A stretch of DNA of 64,000 nt from Phenylobacterium conjunctum (GTDB lineage: Bacteria; Pseudomonadota; Alphaproteobacteria; Caulobacterales; Caulobacteraceae): contig NZ_JBHTLQ010000016.1 in NCBI RefSeq assembly GCF_042679085.1, positions 19,324-83,323 of the forward strand, given 5' to 3'. Positions 18,101 to 26,953 of the stretch are shown here, piece after piece. The stretch's first letter is position 1. Each line of letters opens with the position of its first letter. The translations under genes were made by a program, and so were the position numbers. Below the pieces are notes generated by a model that was not told where the DNA came from, did no database searches, and saw only the letters and a list, made by a program, of their open reading frames with translations.

Positions 18101-18793
18101 CTACGGCAGCACCACCACCGCGTCGGACAGTTCGTTCGGGTTGTCGCTGGCGTCGGCCGGGAAGTGTTCGGCCAGGATGTCGCCGCAGCGGGCGATCGCG
18201 TTCTCGAAGCCCTCGGCGGGCTTGCGCGCCTTCACACCGGCCACCAGCAGGCCCATGGCCTCGTCCCAGGCCTTGGGCGCGACCTTGGCGGCGATGCCCT
18301 CGTCGGCGATCAGCTCGGCCATGCGCTCCTTGGCCGAGACATAGATCAGCACCCCGGTCCGCTCACGCGTGGCGGCCAGGTTCTTGGCCAGGAACTGTTC
18401 CCGCGCCCGCTGGCGGACACGCTCGCGCTTCAGGCCGCGCGGGGTCAGAACCCGGCGTAGCGGGCCGAAGGAGATCAGCACCGCCACGGCCACGAACAGG
18501 GCGCCCTGTAGGAGGATCGCCCCGCCCAGGGCCGCGCGCGCCGCAGCCTCCGCTGTGGCGGCGATCTGGCCGGCGGTCCAGCCATCGGCGAACACATCGG
18601 GCACGGTCACATGGATCCCGGCCAGCAGCAGCACGGCCGGCGCGGTCAGGGCCGCCACCGCCGCCCAGGCCAGCGGCACCTCGCGGTAGTCCGAGGATTC
18701 GCCGGCGATCACGCAGTAGATCTCACCCCGGGTCTTGAGTTCGGCCGCGGCCACAGCCGCCGCCACCCGCGCCCGGTCCTGGTCGTTCAGCAT
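18101..18793 (-). CDS. TPM-domain membrane protein (second copy)
   Basis: A 230-residue protein with a TPM-type fold split around membrane helices: an N-terminal KTRGEIYCVIAGESSDY segment, two hydrophobic helices (about 45-70 and 90-115), then a C-terminal part with TGVLIYVSAKERMAELIADEGI and DILAEHFP, the usual TPM end (also called TPM_phosphatase). It begins one base after the stop of the previous TPM gene and completes the lemA-TPM-TPM operon. Such proteins accompany LemA in envelope-associated complexes of unclear activity. The open frame extends to 18901 inside the neighbour, but ATG 18793 has GGAGG nearby. Confidence 0.85.
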   Translation of the reverse strand: MLNDQDRARVAAAVAAAELKTRGEIYCVIAGESSDYREVPLAWAAVAALTAPAVLLLAGIHVTVPDVFADGWTAGQIAATAEAAARAALGGAILLQGALFVAVAVLISFGPLRRVLTPRGLKRERVRQRAREQFLAKNLAATRERTGVLIYVSAKERMAELIADEGIAAKVAPKAWDEAMGLLVAGVKARKPAEGFENAIARCGDILAEHFPADASDNPNELSDAVVVLP

Positions 18794-18794
18794 C

Positions 18795-19577
18795 TCACCA
18801 CCCTCCCGACGAGCCGCCGCCCCCGAAGGAGCCGCCCCCGCCGCCGAATCCACCGCCGCCGCCACCCCAGCCGCCGCCACCGCCCCAGCCGTCACGGTCA
18901 CGCCCGCCGCCGCCGTTCAGGAGGATGAAGGGCAGCCACCACAGGCTGCTGCCGCCGCCCCGCAGGACCGCGCTGAGCAGCCACAGGACGATGAAGATGA
19001 TCACGATGGCCGGAAGGTGCACCCCGTCCGTGCGCACCTTGTCTTCCCGCGGCGGGGCCTGGGCTATGGCCTTGGCCTGGTCCTCGGGCAGAGACAGCTG
19101 GGCGACGATCGCCTCTGTCCCGTCGACGATCCCCTGTTCCATGTCACCGGCCCGGAACTGGGGCAGGATCTTGGACTGGATGATGGTGCTGGACAGGGCG
19201 TCGGTCAGGATGGGCTCAAGACCATAGCCGACCTCGATCCGCACCTTGCGCTCGTTGGGCGCGATGATCAGCAGGACCCCGTCGTTCTGGGCCTTGGAGC
19301 CAATGCCCCAGGCCCGGCCGAGCTGGTAGCCGTAATCCTCGATCTCATAACCCTGCAGGCTGGGCACCGTGGCGACCACCAGCTGGTGGCCGGTCTGGGT
19401 CTCCAGCTGGGCCAGCTCGTCGGTGAGCTTTACCTGCGTGTCGCGAGACAGCAGGTTGGCGTCGTCCACCACCCGACCGGTGAGGGCGGGGAAGGTCGGC
19501 GCGGCCAGGGCCGGCGCCGCGGTGAGCAGGAGAAGCAGCGCCGCGAGGAGTCCCCGCGGCGCCTTCAGGGCGTTCAC
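18795..19577 (-). CDS. TPM-domain protein, YgcG family, with glycine-rich tail
   Basis: A 260-residue secreted and membrane-anchored protein. A signal peptide (ending PALAAPT) leads to a TPM domain (about 30-170; GRVVDDANLLS, TGHQLVVATVPSLQGYEIEDYGYQLGR split, and NDGVLLIIAPNERKVRIEVGYGLE split), one membrane helix (IVIIFIVLWLLSAVL), and a Gly/Trp/Ser-rich tail ending SSGGW. This is the YgcG architecture, usually paired with LemA. The start is GTG and overlaps the lemA TAG stop by one base (TAGTG), giving translational coupling. Confidence 0.9.
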   Translation of the reverse strand: MNALKAPRGLLAALLLLLTAAPALAAPTFPALTGRVVDDANLLSRDTQVKLTDELAQLETQTGHQLVVATVPSLQGYEIEDYGYQLGRAWGIGSKAQNDGVLLIIAPNERKVRIEVGYGLEPILTDALSSTIIQSKILPQFRAGDMEQGIVDGTEAIVAQLSLPEDQAKAIAQAPPREDKVRTDGVHLPAIVIIFIVLWLLSAVLRGGGSSLWWLPFILLNGGGGRDRDGWGGGGGWGGGGGGFGGGGGSFGGGGSSGGW

Positions 19578-20203
19578 TACTGGGCCTTCGGAGCCGGAGC
19601 GGTCGGCGAGAAGCTGACGCTCGGGGCGGACTGGGCCGCGGCCGAGGCCTCGAACATCTGCATCGGCTTGGAATCCTTATGGAACGCAGCCCAGAACGAG
19701 TTCGGGATGGTCTTGAATTCCAGATTGTAGTCGCGGACCGCCTCGTTGTAGTCGCGCCGCGCGATGGCGATGCGGTTCTCGGTGCCTTCCAGCTGCGACT
19801 GCAGGGCCATGAAGTTCTGGTTCGACTTCAGATCCGGATAGTTCTCCTGGATCATCATCAGGCGGCCGAGCACGCCGGACAGCTTGTCCTGGGCGGCGGC
19901 GTACTGCTGGAACTTGGCCGGATCGGTCAGGGTCGAGGCGTCAACCTTGACCTGGGTCGCAGACGCGCGGGCCTCGGCGACCTCGACCAGCACGCTCTTT
20001 TCCTGGGCCGCATAGCCCTTCACGGTCTCGACCAGGTTGGGGATCAGGTCGCTGCGGCGCTGATACTGGTTCTGCACCTCGGCCCACTGGGCCTTGGCGG
20101 TCTCTTCCTTGGTCGGAATGTTGTTGATCCCGCAGCCGGCCACCAGAACCGGGGCCAGCACGATCAGGGCGGCGCGCGCCAGACGTTTGCGAAGGGTCGA
20201 CAA
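19577..20203 (-). CDS. lemA: LemA family lipoprotein
   Basis: A 208-residue LemA protein. The lipobox LVAGC gives a lipidated N-terminus near residue 24, followed by the family core NQYQRRSDLIPNLVETVKGY, EARA and YPDLKSNQNFMALQ-x-QLEGTENRIAIAR, then a Ser/Ala/Pro-rich tail. LemA proteins form envelope assemblies with TPM-domain partners, which follow directly here. Start: a TTG at 20203 with AAGGAG 8 bases upstream; the longer open frame to 20425 lacks a signal-like start. Head of a three-gene operon. Confidence 0.9.
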   Translation of the reverse strand: MSTLRKRLARAALIVLAPVLVAGCGINNIPTKEETAKAQWAEVQNQYQRRSDLIPNLVETVKGYAAQEKSVLVEVAEARASATQVKVDASTLTDPAKFQQYAAAQDKLSGVLGRLMMIQENYPDLKSNQNFMALQSQLEGTENRIAIARRDYNEAVRDYNLEFKTIPNSFWAAFHKDSKPMQMFEASAAAQSAPSVSFSPTAPAPKAQ

Positions 20204-20312
20204 GATGGGGGCTCCTTTGAGCTCGGGCCAGACAGATCGCCGGCGGCGAATATTTGGCCCCTCCTCCAGCCGCGCGCAACGGGTCGGGCGATGAAGCTTC
20301 AGTAATGGGGCC

Positions 20313-21413
20313 TCAGACGTAGCGCCCGGTGGCGAGGTCGTGCTCCCCGCGCTCGTGGACAATGTTGGCCCGGCCGACCAGCAAATCGTCCACCTCCCCG
20401 ATCCGGGCCACATCCTTACCCGCATAGGGCAGCGAATGCAGAACGTAGCGCATGGCGTTCAGCCGAGCCCGTTTCTTGTCGTCCGACTTCACGACGATCC
20501 AGGGCGAGTCCGCCGTGTCGGTGTGAAAGAACATCGCCTCCTTGGCGCGGGTGTAGTCGTCCCACTTGTCGAGGGAGGCCAGGTCCACCGGCGACAGCTT
20601 CCACTGCTTCAGGGGGTGCACCTGGCGCTCCTTGAACCGCCGGCGCTGTTCCTCGCGGCTGACCGAGAACCAGAACTTGATCACATGGATGCCGCTGCGC
20701 ACCAGGTTGCGCTCGAACTCCGGCGTCTGGCGCAGGAACTCCTCGTATTCGGCCTGGGTGCAGAAGCCCATGGCCCGCTCGACCCCGGCGCGATTGTACC
20801 AGGAGCGGTCGAACAGCACGAGTTCGCCCGCCGTCGGCAGGTGCTGCACATAGCGCTGGAAGTACCACTGGCCGCGCTCCACCTCGCTGGGCTTTTCCAG
20901 GGCGACGACCCGGGCGCCGCGGGGGTTCAGGTGCTCCATGAACCGCTTGATCGCCCCGCCCTTGCCGGCGGCGTCGCGGCCCTCGAACAGGATGACCACG
21001 CGCTGGCGCGACTCCTTCACCCAGGCCTGCAGCTTCAAGAGCTCGGTCTGCAGGATGAACTTCTGCTCCTCGTAGTCCCGGCGCAGCATCTTGTATTTGT
21101 AGGGGTAGCCGCCGCGTCGCCAGTCGGGCGCCAGGTCATCGCGAGTATGACGCAGCCCCTTGAGCTTCACCGGCGCGTCCAGCGCCTCAAGCATGCGCGC
21201 CGCGTCGTCCGGCGCGTCGCCGTCGAGGATCGCCTGAACCCCGCCCGGCGCGCCGCCGCTGATCTCGCGCAGGGCGGCCAGCTCCGCCTCCTGGGCCGCG
21301 CTCACCGCCTCGCCCACCGTGAAGCGGGCCACCTCATCGGGCGTCAGCCGCGGGGCCGTGTCACCGTCCGCGACCAGGGGCGACGGCTTCGGGGCGGAGG
21401 TGCGGGCGGTCAT
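20313..21413 (-). CDS. ppk2: Polyphosphate kinase 2 family protein
   Basis: A 366-residue PPK2 that phosphorylates nucleotides (GDP/ADP or AMP) with polyphosphate. The N-terminal 90 residues are a variable extension; the kinase core follows, with Walker A GRDAAGKGG (145-153), the lid segment with EKPSEVERGQWYFQRY, and Walker B FDRSWYNRAGVE (201-212). The pattern fits class I (one PPK2 domain with YKYKMLRRDYE before it). AGGAG lies 9 bases before ATG 21413. Monocistronic by appearance. It may supply GTP or ATP in stress; direction and nucleotide preference cannot be read from sequence. Confidence 0.95.
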   Translation of the reverse strand: MTARTSAPKPSPLVADGDTAPRLTPDEVARFTVGEAVSAAQEAELAALREISGGAPGGVQAILDGDAPDDAARMLEALDAPVKLKGLRHTRDDLAPDWRRGGYPYKYKMLRRDYEEQKFILQTELLKLQAWVKESRQRVVILFEGRDAAGKGGAIKRFMEHLNPRGARVVALEKPSEVERGQWYFQRYVQHLPTAGELVLFDRSWYNRAGVERAMGFCTQAEYEEFLRQTPEFERNLVRSGIHVIKFWFSVSREEQRRRFKERQVHPLKQWKLSPVDLASLDKWDDYTRAKEAMFFHTDTADSPWIVVKSDDKKRARLNAMRYVLHSLPYAGKDVARIGEVDDLLVGRANIVHERGEHDLATGRYV

Positions 21414-21482
21414 GCGCTGGGGGCTCCTGGGGAAGGGGGAGCCCCACTGTTTCCCGCCCCCCGCCGGGCGCCTTGATGGGGG

Positions 21483-23148
<1,666 letters not shown>

Positions 23149-23150
<2 letters not shown>

Positions 23151-23174
23151 GGGGGAACTCCGTTGTTCCCCCAT
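23149..23174 (-). promoter_or_regulatory. RNA hairpin over the M28 peptidase start
   Basis: ATGGGGGAAC (23149-23158) and GTTCCCCCAT (23165-23174) form a perfect 10-bp stem with a 6-base loop. In the minus-strand mRNA the stem contains both candidate ATGs and part of the GGAG ribosome site, so it could limit translation. Confidence 0.4.
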
Positions 23175-23198
23175 TGCTAGGCCCTCGCCCGGATAGGC

Positions 23199-23804
23199 TC
23201 AACCCGCGGCCAGTTCCTCTTCCACCTGACCCAGGCGGTCCTTGCCGAAGAACATCTCGTCACCGACGAAGAAGGTGGGGATGCCGAATACCCCCCGCTC
23301 CACGGCGCGCTCCGTGTTGGCCACCAGCTCTGCCTTCACCTCCGGGTCCTGGGTCGCCTCCAGGATCGCCTTGGCGTCCAGGCCCGCGGCGGCCAGCGCG
23401 CCGGCGGCCACCTCGGGATCGTCCATCTTCAGGCCGTCTTCCCACATGGCCTTCAGCACCGCCTCGCGATAGGCCTCGCCGACGCCCAGCCGGTTCGCGG
23501 CGACCTGGCCGCGCATGATCAGCAGGGTGTTGACCGGGAAGTGCGGATTCATGCGGAAGGCGGTCAGGCCGTGCTTCTTCACGAACCGCTGGGTCTCCAG
23601 GTTCTCATAGGCCAGCTTGCCCTTCACCGGTCCGAAGGCCTGCATCGGCGACTGATTGTTGGTGGCCTTGAAGATCCCGCCCAGCAGGCAGGGGATCACG
23701 TTCACGCTCGCGCCCTGCCGCGCGGCCAGATCCTTGAGCACCTTCCAGCTCAGATAGGCGTTCGGGCTTCCGAAATCGAAGATGAAGTCGACAGTCTTTC
23801 CCAT
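23199..23804 (-). CDS. 2-hydroxychromene-2-carboxylate isomerase-like (GST kappa/DsbA fold)
   Basis: A 201-residue thioredoxin-fold protein of the HCCA-isomerase/GST-kappa group, which isomerises cis-trans adducts in naphthalene-type catabolism using glutathione. The N-terminal FDFGSPNAYLSWK carries the family Ser at the active-site helix start, and the C-terminus has GVFGIPTFFVGDEMFFGKDRL, with the conserved cis-Pro. ATG 23804 is preferred because GGTGAGGA from the end of the upstream SDR gene serves as ribosome site; an ATG at 23816 overlaps that gene. Probably cotranscribed with the SDR. The actual substrate is unknown. Confidence 0.88.
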   Translation of the reverse strand: MGKTVDFIFDFGSPNAYLSWKVLKDLAARQGASVNVIPCLLGGIFKATNNQSPMQAFGPVKGKLAYENLETQRFVKKHGLTAFRMNPHFPVNTLLIMRGQVAANRLGVGEAYREAVLKAMWEDGLKMDDPEVAAGALAAAGLDAKAILEATQDPEVKAELVANTERAVERGVFGIPTFFVGDEMFFGKDRLGQVEEELAAG

Positions 23805-23812
23805 GGGGGTCC

Positions 23813-24574
23813 TCACCAGGTTTCCGACCAGGGCCGCAGGTCGAGTTCATGCGTCCAGGCCGATCGTTGTTGGTTGTGCAGCCAGACATAGTTGGCCGCG
23901 ATCTCCTCGGGCTTCAGGATCACGTTCCTCGCCAGCAGGTCCTCGACATCCGTGCGGTTCGAACGGGTGAAAACCCCGTCGATGGCGCCGTCCACCACCA
24001 CGTGGGCGACATGGATGCCCTTGGGGCCCAGCTCGCGGGCGGCGCTCTGGGCCATGACGCGCAGTCCGGCCTTGGCGGCGGCGAAGGCGGAGAAGCCCTC
24101 GCGTCCGCGCACGGACGCCGTGGCGCCGGTGATCAGGATCGAGCCGCGGCCCCTCGGCGTCATGACCCGCGCGGCCTCCCGCGCGGCCAGGAAGCCGGCG
24201 AAGCAGGCCATCTCCCAGACCTTGGTGAACACCCGGCTGGTGGTCTCGGTCAGCGAGAAGCGCACGTTCGCGCCGATGTTGAAGACCATGATCTCGATGG
24301 GGCCGATCTTGGCCTCGATGTCGTCGACGAGGGCGATCATCTCGGCCTCCTCCCGCGCATCGACGCCGCGGGCCTCAGCCCGTCCACCGGCGGCGCGGAT
24401 ATTGGCGGCCAGGGCTTCGAGCTGCTCCAGGTTCCGGGCCCGGCGGGTGACCACCACCGGATGGCCCTCGGCGGCGAAGGCCCGAGCGATGGCGCCGCCC
24501 ACCCCGTCGCCGGCGCCGATCACCACGCACACGCCCTTGGCGTCACTGGGGGCGTCCTTGGGGGCGTCGCTCAT
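23813..24574 (-). CDS. SDR-family protein with Phe in place of the catalytic Tyr
   Basis: A 253-residue short-chain dehydrogenase/reductase fold protein. The nucleotide-binding loop GAGDGVG (20-26) is present, but the usual NAG is NIG (FNIGAN) and the catalytic YxxxK is F164-A-A-A-K168. Ser in the TGATAS segment is retained. I recall a group of SDRs sharing this FAAAKAG motif, so it may be family-wide rather than a local mutation; they may bind NAD(P) without normal dehydrogenase activity. AGGAG precedes ATG 24574. Divergent from an HxlR regulator that probably controls it and the isomerase gene behind it. Confidence 0.88.
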   Translation of the reverse strand: MSDAPKDAPSDAKGVCVVIGAGDGVGGAIARAFAAEGHPVVVTRRARNLEQLEALAANIRAAGGRAEARGVDAREEAEMIALVDDIEAKIGPIEIMVFNIGANVRFSLTETTSRVFTKVWEMACFAGFLAAREAARVMTPRGRGSILITGATASVRGREGFSAFAAAKAGLRVMAQSAARELGPKGIHVAHVVVDGAIDGVFTRSNRTDVEDLLARNVILKPEEIAANYVWLHNQQRSAWTHELDLRPWSETW

Positions 24575-24597
24575 GGCCGATCTCCTTTAGTTTATTT

Positions 24598-24648
24598 TCT
24601 GGACTGACCATGGTATTGAATCTGGACCCAGTCAATCGGAGTCTGGAC
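24598..24648. promoter_or_regulatory. Three TCTGGAC direct repeats between SDR and HxlR genes
   Basis: Exact TCTGGAC copies at 24598-24604, 24621-24627 and 24642-24648, spaced 23 and 21 bases (about two turns), occupy the 76-bp divergent promoter region. They could be binding sites of the adjacent HxlR regulator. The third copy ends just before the HxlR start codon. Confidence 0.4.
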
Positions 24649-24650
24649 GC

Positions 24651-25103
24651 ATGAAGTGGGATGACCTGGCGAACGAGCCCTGCTCGGTGGCGCGCACGGT
24701 GGCCGTGATCGGCGACCGCTGGACGCTGATGATCCTGCGCGACGTGTTCCTAGGGATCCGGCGGTTCGAGGATTTCCAGGCCCGGCTGGGCATCTCGCGC
24801 ACCATCACCGCCGAGCGGCTGAAGGCGCTCGTGGACGAGGGCGTGCTGAAGAAGGTCGCCTACCAGGACCGCCCCCTGCGCCACGAGTACCGGCTGACCG
24901 ACAAAGGCCTCGATCTCTATCCGGTGATCATGGCCATCGTGAACTTCGGCGACCGTCACTATGCGGGCGAGGCCGGCCCGCCCCTGCTCCACCGCCACAA
25001 GGCCTGCGGCTGCGACTTCGCCCCCGTCATGACCTGCTCCGAATGCCACGCCCCCGTCGGCGCGCGCGATGTGGAGACGCGGGCGGGGCCGGGGGCGGTC
25101 TAG
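24651..25103 (+). CDS. HxlR family transcriptional regulator
   Basis: A 150-residue winged-helix regulator. The HxlR core is clear: CSVARTVAVIGDRWTLMILRD split over residues 11-31, FEDFQARLGISRTITAERLKALVDEGVL and the wing PLRHEYRLTDKG. The early Cys (C11) matches the redox or ligand-sensing Cys of many HxlR members. A Cys cluster near the C-terminus (HKACGCDF, MTCSECH) could bind metal. It is transcribed away from the SDR/isomerase operon and overlaps the end of the ABC exporter gene by 4 bases, tail to tail. Confidence 0.93.
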   Translation: MKWDDLANEPCSVARTVAVIGDRWTLMILRDVFLGIRRFEDFQARLGISRTITAERLKALVDEGVLKKVAYQDRPLRHEYRLTDKGLDLYPVIMAIVNFGDRHYAGEAGPPLLHRHKACGCDFAPVMTCSECHAPVGARDVETRAGPGAV

Positions 25104-26953
25104 GTCCGCGTCGCGAACTCCGCGTCCCCCGTCTGGGCCACCACCTGGTCATCGAAGCTGGCGTGGGCGCTGGTGTAGAGGTGCGAATAGAGCCCGCCGG
25201 TCTGCATCAGCACGTCATGGCTGCCCTGCTCCAGGATCCGGCCCTGCTGCAGCACGATGATCCGGTCGGCGTCGCGGATGGTGGCCAGCCGGTGGGCGAT
25301 GACCATGCAGGTCCGGCCCGCGAACAGCACCTTCAGCGCCTTCTGGATCGCCTGCTCCGTGAACGAGTCGATGTTGGCCGTGGCCTCGTCGAGGATCAGG
25401 ATCTGCGGGTCGGCGACCAGGGCGCGGGCGAAGCTGATCAGCTGGCGCTGGCCCATGGAAATGTTGCGTCCGCGCTGGCCGAGCGGGGTGTCATAGCCCT
25501 CCGGCAGGCGCAGGATGAAGTCGTGGGCGCTGACCGCCTTGGCCGCCTCGATGATCCGCTCGCGGCTGGCGCCGGAGTTGTAGCGGATGTTGTCCTCAAT
25601 GGTGCCCGTGAACAGGAACGGCTCCTGCAGCACCATGCCGATGGTGCGGCCCAGGCTGTCCAGGGTCACGTCGCGCACGTCGTGGCCGCCCACCAGCACC
25701 TGGCCCTGATCGACCTCATAGAACCGGTGCGCCAAGGCGATGATCGAGGTCTTGCCCGACCCCGTCGGCCCGACCAGCGCCACCACCTCCTTGGGCTTTA
25801 CCGTGAAGCTGATGTCGTGCAGCACCGGGCGCTTGGGATCGTAGCCGAAGGTCACATTGCGGAACTCCACCGTCGGGGCGGCGTCCTTCAGCACCACGGC
25901 GTCCGGCTTGTCGGAGATGGTCACCGGCACGTCCAGCACCTCGAAGATCCGGTGCCCCGCCGCCATGGCCCGCTGCATCACCGTGTACTGCATCGACAGC
26001 ATGCGCACCGGCTCGAAGAAGCGGTTCACATAGAGGATGAAGGTGACCATCACCCCCACCTCGAGCCGGCCGCCCAACACCGCCTCGCCGCCGACCACGA
26101 CCACCACTGCCATGGCCAGGCCCGTCAGCACATCGACGGTCGGGACCATGATCTGGGTCATCCAGCTGGCGCCGGCCTGGGCCTTGAAGTTCTCGAAGGC
26201 CTTGACCTTGTAGAGGTCGAAATTCATCGCCTCCCGCCGGCTTTCCTGCACGGTGCGCACGCCGTTGATGTTCTCGGCCAGGGCCGAGTTGGCGGTGGAC
26301 GATGCATCCCGCGCCAGACGGAAGCTTTTCTTGGAATAGGGCAGCCAGACCGCGCGGATGGCGATCAGGGCCGGCAGCACGGCCAGGGTCAGCAGGCCCA
26401 GCTTCAGGTCCGTGGCCAGGAGGACGATGGTGATGCCGATCAGGGTCACGAAGTCCCCGATCGCCCCGTTCATGCTCTCCAGGAACTCCTGCAGGGCGTT
26501 CACGTCGCCCTGCAGGCGCGACATGATCCGGCCCACATGGGTCTTGTCCATGAACGACAGGGACACGTCCTGGAAGTGGGCGAACATCGCCCGGCGAATG
26601 TCGAAGATGACCCGCTGGGCCAGCCGGGCCGACAGCCACTCGCCGATGAAGAACGCCGCCGCATACGCCACGGCGACGCCCGCGAAGATCGCCAGGGTCC
26701 GGTCCAGACCCGCCGTGTCATGGGCCACCGCGTGGTCCACCGCCGCGCCGGTCAGCTTGGGGATCATCACCTGGCAGGCCGCCGCCGCCAGCACCGCCAG
26801 CTGGGCCGTGAAGATCGCCTTTTTGTGCGGCTTCAGCCAGCCGAAGAACCGGCGGGCCACCCCCACATCGAAGGTCCCGAAGATGTCGTCGCCCTCGGAG
26901 CTGCCGAGCGAGGCGCGGGGGGCGCGGCGGGGGGTTTGCTCAGCGCCGCTCAT
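25100..26953 (-). CDS. ABC exporter half-transporter, catalytically consensus half
   Basis: A 617-residue type IV ABC exporter subunit: six membrane helices (about 35-320) fused to an ATPase. Walker A GPTGSGKT (about 393), signature ISMGQ rather than LSGGQ (about 498), Walker B ILILDEATANID with catalytic Glu (about 521) and H-loop AHRL. The altered signature with an intact Glu is what the 'consensus Walker B' half of heterodimeric exporters (TM288/BmrD-like) looks like. Its ATG overlaps the upstream half's stop (ATGA), so the two are made together. Exports drugs, lipids or peptides; substrate unknown. Confidence 0.94.
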   Translation of the reverse strand: MSGAEQTPRRAPRASLGSSEGDDIFGTFDVGVARRFFGWLKPHKKAIFTAQLAVLAAAACQVMIPKLTGAAVDHAVAHDTAGLDRTLAIFAGVAVAYAAAFFIGEWLSARLAQRVIFDIRRAMFAHFQDVSLSFMDKTHVGRIMSRLQGDVNALQEFLESMNGAIGDFVTLIGITIVLLATDLKLGLLTLAVLPALIAIRAVWLPYSKKSFRLARDASSTANSALAENINGVRTVQESRREAMNFDLYKVKAFENFKAQAGASWMTQIMVPTVDVLTGLAMAVVVVVGGEAVLGGRLEVGVMVTFILYVNRFFEPVRMLSMQYTVMQRAMAAGHRIFEVLDVPVTISDKPDAVVLKDAAPTVEFRNVTFGYDPKRPVLHDISFTVKPKEVVALVGPTGSGKTSIIALAHRFYEVDQGQVLVGGHDVRDVTLDSLGRTIGMVLQEPFLFTGTIEDNIRYNSGASRERIIEAAKAVSAHDFILRLPEGYDTPLGQRGRNISMGQRQLISFARALVADPQILILDEATANIDSFTEQAIQKALKVLFAGRTCMVIAHRLATIRDADRIIVLQQGRILEQGSHDVLMQTGGLYSHLYTSAHASFDDQVVAQTGDAEFATRT

